NCBI GenBank assembly: GCA_017627115.1
Contig: JAGAHK010000434.1
Location: 1-6,172, forward strand
DNA length: 6,172 nucleotides
Direction: 5' to 3'
Source: Bacillota bacterium
Lineage (GTDB): Bacteria; Bacillota; Clostridia; Lachnospirales; CAG-274
The position numbers and the translations under genes were made by a program. The notes below the pieces were generated by a model, which was not told the origin of the DNA, made no database searches, and saw only the letters and a list, made by a program, of their open reading frames with translations. Shown piece by piece: positions 1-4,724 of the stretch (positions are counted from its first letter, which is position 1; the number at the start of each line of letters is the position of its first letter).

Positions 1-23
1 ATGCAACACCCTCTTTGTATTGT

Positions 24-1238
24 TTATCTTCTTAATTTGCCTCTTTTGAGGAATGCGGGTATATCAATGCTGCCGCTGTCAAGCTCTGCGGCTTTTGAGT
101 GTACCTCGTCAAAATGTGTACGCTTTTCCTGCTCCGCCTTGATCTCCTCGGTCGTGGGTGCAGGCTCCTGCGCTATCTCGGCAGCCTGTTCTTCGGCAGT
201 CTCCTCTATCTCGTCCATATGCTCTATTGTCTTTGTAAAACTCGGGCGTGTGCGTGCAATAGGTGTACTGCCGATTATATTACCCTTATCAATAAGACCT
301 GTTGCAACAACGGTAACTACAACATCATCACCGAGTTCTTCGTTGATAGATGTACCGAAGATAGTTTCAACATCGGGATCGAGAGATGCGGATACCATTT
401 CGGCAGCTTCCGCAGCTTCAAGAATAGGCAGGTTGGAACTGCTGGAGAAGTTGATAAGCACGCTCTTTGCGCCAACGATAGTCGTTTCAAGCAGCGGAGA
501 GTTGATAGCTTCCTGTACGGCAGCTTCCGCGGAGCTTGCACGGCCGACACCGAAGTGTGCAAGACCCTTGTCGCGCATTACCGTGCATACATCGGCAAAG
601 TCCACATTTATCATGCCGGGCTTTGTGATAAGGTCGGAGATACCCGTAACACCCTGATACAAAACGCTGTCGGCGATCTGGAATGCCTGTGTCATTGTTG
701 TTGATTTATCTGCAATTTCAAGCAGTTTCTGGTTGGGGATAACGATGAGCGTATCAACATTCTCACGGAGAAGCTCGATGCCGTTCACGGCGTTATTCAT
801 ACGCTTCTTGCCCTCGAAGTTAAAGGGCTTTGTAACTACCGCAACGGTAAGTATACCCATTTCGTGAGCGAGCTTTGCAATAACGGGTGCTGCGCCCGTA
901 CCTGTGCCGCCGCCCATGCCTGCGGTGATAAACACCATATCCACACCGTCAAGCACTGCCTTTACCTCATCGCGTGACTCCTCTGCCGCCTTTGCGCCGA
1001 CTTCGGGTCTGCCGCCTGCACCGAGACCTTTTGTTATGGTAGTGCCTATGGTTATTTTTCTGTGTGCGTTTGAGTTTCTCAAAGCCATATCGTCTGTGTT
1101 GATGGCTACAAAATCAATGCCCTCGGGACTGTTTTCTATCATGCGGTTTACGGCATTTCCGCCGCCGCCGCCGACACCAAGCACAACTATCTTGGCAGTG
1201 TTGTCAAATTCGTTGTTGTTTTCGTCAAGTACTATCAA
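24..1238 (-). CDS. ftsZ: Cell division protein FtsZ (tubulin-like GTPase)
   Basis: FtsZ is the cytoplasmic GTPase that polymerises at midcell into the Z ring and recruits the divisome. Counting from the TTG start (404 aa), the glycine-rich nucleotide loop VGGGGGN is at about 22–28, the tubulin signature GGGTGTG at 109–115, and the T7 synergy loop NVDFADV, with both catalytic aspartates, at 211–217. An Ala/Glu-rich variable linker spans about 335–390. The C-terminal peptide [14 protein letters not shown] (391–404) resembles the conserved tail that binds membrane tethers such as FtsA or SepF. The length is normal for the family. Start choice: an in-frame ATG at 1286 has no ribosome binding site, whereas TTG at 1238 lies 8 bases behind a perfect AGGAGG, so the TTG is preferred. 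A promoter lies just upstream in the ftsQ–ftsZ spacer. ftsA is not present between ftsQ and ftsZ. Identity is certain; the start is likely. Confidence 0.97.
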   Translation of the reverse strand: MIVLDENNNEFDNTAKIVVLGVGGGGGNAVNRMIENSPEGIDFVAINTDDMALRNSNAHRKITIGTTITKGLGAGGRPEVGAKAAEESRDEVKAVLDGVDMVFITAGMGGGTGTGAAPVIAKLAHEMGILTVAVVTKPFNFEGKKRMNNAVNGIELLRENVDTLIVIPNQKLLEIADKSTTMTQAFQIADSVLYQGVTGISDLITKPGMINVDFADVCTVMRDKGLAHFGVGRASSAEAAVQEAINSPLLETTIVGAKSVLINFSSSSNLPILEAAEAAEMVSASLDPDVETIFGTSINEELGDDVVVTVVATGLIDKGNIIGSTPIARTRPSFTKTIEHMDEIEETAEEQAAEIAQEPAPTTEEIKAEQEKRTHFDEVHSKAAELDSGSIDIPAFLKRGKLRR

Positions 1239-1246
1239 TGTCTTCT

Positions 1247-1252
1247 CCTCCT
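1247..1252 (-). promoter_or_regulatory. ftsZ ribosome binding site, decides a TTG start
   Basis: AGGAGG, continued by AG, reads on the minus strand 8 bases before TTG at 1236–1238. This is a perfect match to the anti-Shine-Dalgarno core at ideal spacing. The alternative ATG at 1284–1286 is preceded only by ACTATACCCGACA, which has no purine-rich core. Starting at the ATG would place this site inside the coding region as the codons for Gln-Glu-Glu. Confidence 0.85.
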
Positions 1253-1317
1253 GCGGTTTTATATACTGAATATTAGTTAATATCATTGTCGGGTATAGTA
1301 ATTATACTACAAACTAT

Positions 1318-1346
1318 ATTGTACAATTTTTCTGAAGATTTTTCAA
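1318..1346 (-). promoter_or_regulatory. Probable SigA promoter of ftsZ
   Basis: On the minus strand, TTGAAA (1341–1346) and TACAAT (1318–1323) are separated by exactly 17 bases, each 5/6 to consensus. Transcription would begin near 1311, giving a leader of about 73 nt before the TTG. A perfect TATAAT lies slightly downstream at 1301–1306, but the nearest TTGTAC is only 14 bases away, so it is a weaker alternative. The whole spacer 1239–1416 is very AT-rich and holds no gene and no GC-rich terminator for ftsQ. Confidence 0.6.
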
Positions 1347-1416
1347 TAGGCAATTTCATTTTTCTCAAAAAATTTTCAAAATTGTTACAAATATTACGTT
1401 TGTTTTTCACGCAAAA

Positions 1417-2121
1417 TCAGTTTGTATATGTGAAAGTCGGGTTTTCGAGTGTCAGATCAAGCGTTCCGGGTACGGTGGTATCAAGTGTTTTCAGTATTTC
1501 TATAAGTGTGAGCATACGTCCCGTCGAACCGTCGCTTTTTCCGTATATCACCTGTACGCTGCCGCAGTAGAAGCGGATGTTGGCAGGGTCGCTTATATCC
1601 ACTTTTAGTATATTGTTCATCAGCTGATACTTGCTGAAAAGCAGCGAAAGCTCGTTCATTGCCTCAAAAGCGCGAGGATTGTCCACATCAAGATATTCGC
1701 CCACTGTAAAGGTATCGAATTTAAGCCCCGTGATTACGGGTGCGGGGTAGCTTATCTCGCTTTTTACGTCTATAACAAGGCCGTTGTCGCTCAAACAAAG
1801 GTAATTGCCCGTATATTCGGCATAGCCCTTTATTTTGCGCTCCGTAACCGTGATTATAAGCGTGCGCGGCAGCTGTTTTTCTATGCGTGCGCTTTGTATG
1901 TAATTGTTCTTTTCAAGTTTTTTTATGGTCTGCGACTTGTTGAAGGCAAAAATATTGCTGTTGTTTTCGGCAGCAATGCTGCGTATCGTGTCCTCGCTGA
2001 CAAGCTCGTTGCCGCGTATCTGTATATCCGTTATGCGGAATACGGGCAAAAAAAGCAGCAGCAGGAAAGTCAGCACAACGCAAACGCCTATCAGCGCCGC
2101 AAGCAAACCTGCTCTTTTCAT
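1417..2121 (-). CDS. ftsQ: Cell division protein FtsQ/DivIB
   Basis: FtsQ/DivIB is a bitopic membrane protein. With FtsL and DivIC/FtsB it forms the divisome subcomplex that controls septal peptidoglycan synthesis. Counting from the ATG (234 aa), only about four charged residues (MKRA) precede one transmembrane helix at about 5–28. A POTRA domain follows at about 29–97, starting FRITDIQIRGNELVSEDTIR and ending with the typical PRTLIITVTERK. A beta domain runs to the C-terminus, which ends GTLDLTLENPTF, as in other family members. The cytoplasmic tail is shorter than in Bacillus DivIB. ATG at 2121 is chosen because the in-frame GTG at 2130 lies inside the AGGTGA ribosome binding site. It sits between an AEC permease gene and ftsZ with its own promoter, and no ftsA follows. 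The call rests on domain layout and context, since this family is poorly conserved in sequence. Confidence 0.93.
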   Translation of the reverse strand: MKRAGLLAALIGVCVVLTFLLLLFLPVFRITDIQIRGNELVSEDTIRSIAAENNSNIFAFNKSQTIKKLEKNNYIQSARIEKQLPRTLIITVTERKIKGYAEYTGNYLCLSDNGLVIDVKSEISYPAPVITGLKFDTFTVGEYLDVDNPRAFEAMNELSLLFSKYQLMNNILKVDISDPANIRFYCGSVQVIYGKSDGSTGRMLTLIEILKTLDTTVPGTLDLTLENPTFTYTN

Positions 2122-2126
2122 ATCTT

Positions 2127-2132
2127 TCACCT
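2127..2132 (-). promoter_or_regulatory. ftsQ ribosome binding site (contains an in-frame GTG)
   Basis: AGGTGA reads on the minus strand 5 bases before ATG at 2119–2121, a match to the extended Shine-Dalgarno GGAGGTGA. The GTG at 2128–2130 is in frame with ftsQ but is part of this motif, so it cannot be the start served by it. This favours the 234-aa product over a 237-aa one. Confidence 0.8.
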
Positions 2133-2141
2133 TTTGGTTAT

Positions 2142-2198
2142 GAAAACGCAGATTAAATTCAAAAAAAACATTTTCGGTTTCCTTAGATCAGCGTTTTC
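2142..2198 (+). repeat. Imperfect palindromic repeat, copy A (57 bp)
   Basis: The ends GAAAACGCAGAT and ATCAGCGTTTTC are inverted repeats of 12 bases with one mismatch. They flank an A8 run and CATTTTCGG. The same unit occurs in opposite orientation at 3246–3299: 49 of 57 alignment columns are identical, with 5 substitutions and 3 single-base gaps. It lies in the presumed ftsQ 5' leader, ending 9 bases before the AGGTGA site. No clear target-site duplication is visible. It looks like a dispersed intergenic element of REP or MITE type, but I do not recognise a named family. Confidence 0.8.
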
Positions 2199-2238
2199 TT
2201 AATTATAATATAATATATTCGGATACTTTATCTATTAT

Positions 2239-2268
2239 ATAATAAATCCAAAACGCGGTACTTGTCAA
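2239..2268 (-). promoter_or_regulatory. Probable SigA promoter of ftsQ
   Basis: On the minus strand, a perfect TTGACA (2263–2268) is followed after 18 bases by TATTAT (2239–2244), 5/6 to consensus. A perfect TATAAT overlaps at 2234–2239, but at 23 bases it is too far from the -35. Transcription would begin near 2232, giving a leader of about 110 nt that contains palindromic repeat copy A. The promoter starts about 29 bases after the AEC stop codon, so ftsQ can be expressed independently of the genes upstream. Confidence 0.7.
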
Positions 2269-2271
2269 GTA
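2259..2271. promoter_or_regulatory. 13-bp palindrome over the ftsQ -35 box, possible operator
   Basis: TACTTGTCAAGTA is a perfect inverted repeat of two 6-base arms around one central base. It fully covers the TTGACA -35 element, a typical place for a repressor site. A palindrome this short can occur by chance within a few kilobases, and part of it is fixed by the -35 sequence itself, so an operator role is only a suggestion. Confidence 0.3.
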
Positions 2272-2296
2272 TTTTGGCGAAAAAACGCCTTTTGCT

Positions 2297-3217
2297 TTAT
2301 GCGGTTATAAGATACGCCATTATCGGCAGGGTGATTATGCTCAAAAGCGTGGTCACAACAACAAGGCCTGCCGCTATATCCTCGTCATAGTCAAAGCGCA
2401 CGGCAAAAACGGAGGTTATCGCAGCGCAGGGGCAGGATTCAAGCATTATGGCGATCTGTGCGGTCTCGCCCGTTATATTCAGCGCTTTGAATAATCCGAG
2501 ACAGACGAGAGGCACAAGTATAAGGCGCACACATACCGCAAAAGGAATGAATTTGTTGCCTAAAAGTCTTTCGGGCTTGCTGCCCGCTATGAGCATACCC
2601 GTTACTATCATCGAAAGAGAGGTATTCATGCTGCCTATATAGCTTATCGGCTGCTTTATCACATTTGGCACATCTATCCTTAAAATATATATTATAAGAC
2701 CTATAACAACAAATATAAGCACGGGTGTTGTGGCTATGCTGTGCAGCATTTCTTTCACATCCGCTTTTTTGTTTACCGTTGCATAGCCGACCGTCCACAG
2801 CAGAATGTTGTATACAGTTACAAAAGCGCCTGCGTATATAAGCCCCTCACTGCCGAAAAGTGCTTCTATCAGTGGGAAACCCATATACGCCGCGTTTGAG
2901 AAACTGCACGCAAACCTGACTATGGGTGCATTTTTATCTTTAAAACGGCAGGCAAGCAGAAGTGAGACCGCAATGCCGAGCGAAACAAGAACCGTACTTA
3001 AAACAAACTCCCGTATAAGGTTTGAAAGCACGTTTTCGTCAAAGCCGCTTGTGTATGAGTTTATTATCATCGCAGGGATGATAAGATTGATGAGCAGGTC
3101 GGAAAAGTGTTTTTTTGCCTCCTGCTTTATTACACCTGCTTTTACGCTTGCAAAGCCCGAAAGTATCAGTATAAAAAGTATGGCTACCTGTCCTGCCGTT
3201 ATTTCCGCAAGTTCCAT
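2297..3217 (-). CDS. AEC (auxin efflux carrier) family permease
   Basis: This is an integral membrane transporter of the AEC family, whose bacterial members include malate and malonate permeases; the substrate here cannot be read from sequence. At 306 aa it has the normal family length and about ten hydrophobic segments (roughly 9–29, 39–58, 69–90, 100–120, 125–146, 161–181, 192–213, 223–245, 252–274, 283–303). Family-like features are the proline in the second segment (LLINLIIPAMI, 41–51), SNAAYMGFPLIEALFG (107–122) in the first half, and a Pro-containing segment near SCPCAAITSVFAVRF (261–275) in the second. ATG at 3217 is set by a perfect GGAGG 8 bases before it. It has its own promoter between itself and murA and lies inside a wall/division cluster, where it is not a usual member. 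There is no sign of truncation. The 3' side has only a 4-bp stem and no convincing terminator. Confidence 0.88.
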   Translation of the reverse strand: MELAEITAGQVAILFILILSGFASVKAGVIKQEAKKHFSDLLINLIIPAMIINSYTSGFDENVLSNLIREFVLSTVLVSLGIAVSLLLACRFKDKNAPIVRFACSFSNAAYMGFPLIEALFGSEGLIYAGAFVTVYNILLWTVGYATVNKKADVKEMLHSIATTPVLIFVVIGLIIYILRIDVPNVIKQPISYIGSMNTSLSMIVTGMLIAGSKPERLLGNKFIPFAVCVRLILVPLVCLGLFKALNITGETAQIAIMLESCPCAAITSVFAVRFDYDEDIAAGLVVVTTLLSIITLPIMAYLITA

Positions 3218-3225
3218 GTGTATTT

Positions 3226-3230
3226 CCTCC
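3226..3230 (-). promoter_or_regulatory. Ribosome binding site of the AEC permease gene
   Basis: GGAGG reads on the minus strand, followed by 8 bases (AAATACAC) and then ATG at 3215–3217. It is a strong match at ideal spacing and fixes the start. Confidence 0.88.
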
Positions 3231-3245
3231 GGATGGTATTTTTGG

Positions 3246-3299
3246 GAAACGCTGATTTAATGATACCGAAAATGTTTTTTTGAATTTGATCGGCGTTTC
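3246..3299 (-). repeat. Imperfect palindromic repeat, copy B (54 bp)
   Basis: Read on the minus strand, this begins GAAACGCCGATCAAATTC, passes through A7 and CATTTTCGG, and ends ATCAGCGTTTC. It matches copy A (2142–2198, plus strand) over its whole length. One A is missing from the left arm and one T from the right arm, so the terminal inverted repeat stays paired (GAAA/TTTC here, GAAAA/TTTTC in copy A). It lies in the presumed AEC 5' leader, 15 bases before the GGAGG. The flanks show no clear target duplication. Confidence 0.8.
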
Positions 3300-3337
3300 T
3301 TTAGGTATTCGTGTTTTTGCATTATTTGGCAAAATCC

Positions 3338-3366
3338 ATTATATACTTTTCGGGTCGGTTTGTAAA
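3338..3366 (-). promoter_or_regulatory. Probable SigA promoter of the AEC permease gene
   Basis: On the minus strand, TTTACA (3361–3366) and a perfect TATAAT (3338–3343) are separated by exactly 17 bases. This is the best-formed promoter in the window. It begins 15 bases after the murA stop codon. The predicted start near 3331 gives a leader of about 114 nt that contains palindromic repeat copy B. No hairpin with a U-run separates it from murA, so read-through from murA may also occur. Confidence 0.75.
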
Positions 3367-3381
3367 GTTTATTTTTGGGGC

Positions 3382-4668
3382 TTAAACGGGTGTTTTTCCG
3401 AAAGGCTGCTCTGTATATTCCGCTTTTATGCCTATATCGGCAAGCTTTGTGCATATATCTTCGTAGCCGCGCAGAACATATTCCCCGTTTTTTATTATGC
3501 TGCTGCCGCTTTTTGCGCTTATTGCAGCAAGTATGAGCGCGGCACCGCAGCGCAGGTCGCTTGCCTCGACAGCGGCGCTTTTAAGCCCGTGTCCAAGCCC
3601 GTGTACTATAAATTCCCGTTCGCCGTATTTCTCTATATCCGCACCCATTGCGCAAAGCTGCGGTATATGCCTGTATCTGCCCTCAAAAATATTCTCGTGT
3701 ATCTTGCAGTCGCCGTGGCTTACGGCTGCAAGTGCGGTAAACTGCGGCTGCATATCCGTAGGGAAAAGCGGATATGGCGCAGTGAATATCTCTTTTGGGT
3801 TTATTGTGTTTTTCGGCGCATCTATATAGATGCTGTCCGCTCCGCACTTTATAATGCAGCCCATATCTTCAAGCAGCTTTATCACATATTCGAGCTTGTC
3901 GGGTGCGGTATCGCGTATAAACAGTTCACCGCCCGTTATTGCCGCCGCCGTAAGGTAAGTGCCCGTTTCTATGCGGTCGGGCATTATTCTGTGTTCCGCA
4001 TGACCGAGCATACCGCCGCAGCCCTTTATTTCTATGACTTCGCCGAAACTTATATCTGCGCCTGCGCTGTTCAGAAAGGCGCATAGATCCTCTATCTCGG
4101 GTTCCAGTGCAGGCGAGTGTATATGTGTTCTGCCTTTTGCCGCTGCGCCTGCCATAACCGCCGTTTCGGTCGCACCCACACTCGGGAATTTAAGCTTTAT
4201 ATCGGCGCCCGAGAAACCGTGCCTTGCTTCTATCTCTATTTTTTTGTCCGAAACAAATATTTCCGCGCCCATTTTTTTCAGCACTTCAAGGTGCATATCT
4301 ATCGGTCTTTCACCCAGACGGCAGCCGCCGGGCGCGCATAAAACGACTTTGCCGAAGTTTTGTGCGGCAGGAGCGGCAAAAAGTATGGAAGAGCGCATTT
4401 TTCCGCATAATTCGGGAGAAATTGCAAAGCCGCTTTTCTTGCCCTGCTTTATTTTTGCGGTATTTTTGTAAATTTCGCATTCAAGCCCGAAAGCGCGTAT
4501 TATTTCCGCAGCGGTCTCTGTATCGGACAGCCGCGGACAGTTTTCAAGCCCTGCGCTTTCGCACATCACGGCTGCCGCCATTATCGGCAGAGCCGCATTT
4601 TTGGCACCGCTTATAAATACTTCTCCGCTGACGGGCATACCTCTGCTTTCCAAAATAAAAGATCCCAT
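3382..4668 (-). CDS. murA: UDP-N-acetylglucosamine 1-carboxyvinyltransferase MurA
   Basis: MurA is a cytoplasmic enzyme that transfers enolpyruvate from PEP to UDP-GlcNAc, the first committed step of peptidoglycan synthesis and the target of fosfomycin. Counting from the ATG (428 aa, normal length), SGAKNAALPIM carries the catalytic Lys23-Asn24. PGGCRLGERPIDMHL holds Cys116, equivalent to E. coli Cys115, with Arg121. FPTDMQPQFTALAA holds the general base Asp305, and the closing RGYE has Arg400. Because Cys116 is kept and not replaced by Asp, the enzyme is expected to be fosfomycin-sensitive. The in-frame GTG at 4677 is part of the GGTGAT ribosome binding site, so ATG at 4668 is preferred. It lies 56 bases after the SulP stop codon with no convincing promoter between (TATAGT without a -35), which suggests co-transcription. 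Location near divIB/ftsZ fits the primary MurA; a second paralogue elsewhere, common in Firmicutes, cannot be excluded. Confidence 0.96.
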   Translation of the reverse strand: MGSFILESRGMPVSGEVFISGAKNAALPIMAAAVMCESAGLENCPRLSDTETAAEIIRAFGLECEIYKNTAKIKQGKKSGFAISPELCGKMRSSILFAAPAAQNFGKVVLCAPGGCRLGERPIDMHLEVLKKMGAEIFVSDKKIEIEARHGFSGADIKLKFPSVGATETAVMAGAAAKGRTHIHSPALEPEIEDLCAFLNSAGADISFGEVIEIKGCGGMLGHAEHRIMPDRIETGTYLTAAAITGGELFIRDTAPDKLEYVIKLLEDMGCIIKCGADSIYIDAPKNTINPKEIFTAPYPLFPTDMQPQFTALAAVSHGDCKIHENIFEGRYRHIPQLCAMGADIEKYGEREFIVHGLGHGLKSAAVEASDLRCGAALILAAISAKSGSSIIKNGEYVLRGYEDICTKLADIGIKAEYTEQPFGKTPV

Positions 4669-4672
4669 GTCT

Positions 4673-4678
4673 ATCACC
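4673..4678 (-). promoter_or_regulatory. murA ribosome binding site (contains an in-frame GTG)
   Basis: GGTGAT, preceded by another G, reads on the minus strand 4 bases before ATG at 4666–4668. Aligned to the full anti-Shine-Dalgarno complement GGAGGTGAT, the GG lies 8 bases from the ATG, which is normal spacing. GTG at 4675–4677 is in frame but is built from these same bases, and nothing resembling a ribosome binding site precedes it. An ATG at 4681 is out of frame. Confidence 0.7.
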
Positions 4679-4724
4679 CATAAAACTATATTTCAGTCTA
4701 TGGAACATGAGATCTTTTTGTGAT

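Noticed and set aside
1..704. Two long plus-strand open frames (1–657 and 99–704)
   Set aside because: They lie antisense to the well-conserved ftsZ coding region and have low-complexity or Cys/Tyr-rich translations. No ribosome binding site or family resemblance was seen.
1352..1385. AT-rich inverted repeat CAATTT…AAATTG between ftsQ and ftsZ
   Set aside because: It is all A/T apart from the outermost pair, weak as a hairpin, and expected by chance in so AT-rich a spacer.
2276..2289. Stem-loop GGCG/CGCC with a 6-base loop after the AEC stop codon
   Set aside because: The stem is only 4 bp. On the minus strand it is followed by AAAA and not a U-run, so it is not a convincing terminator for the AEC gene. 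The following T-rich stretch is on the plus strand, where no gene ends.
3280..4086. 268-codon plus-strand open frame
   Set aside because: It is antisense to murA for most of its length. Its translation is rich in Cys, Tyr and Phe with no recognisable domain, as expected for the complement of a real gene.
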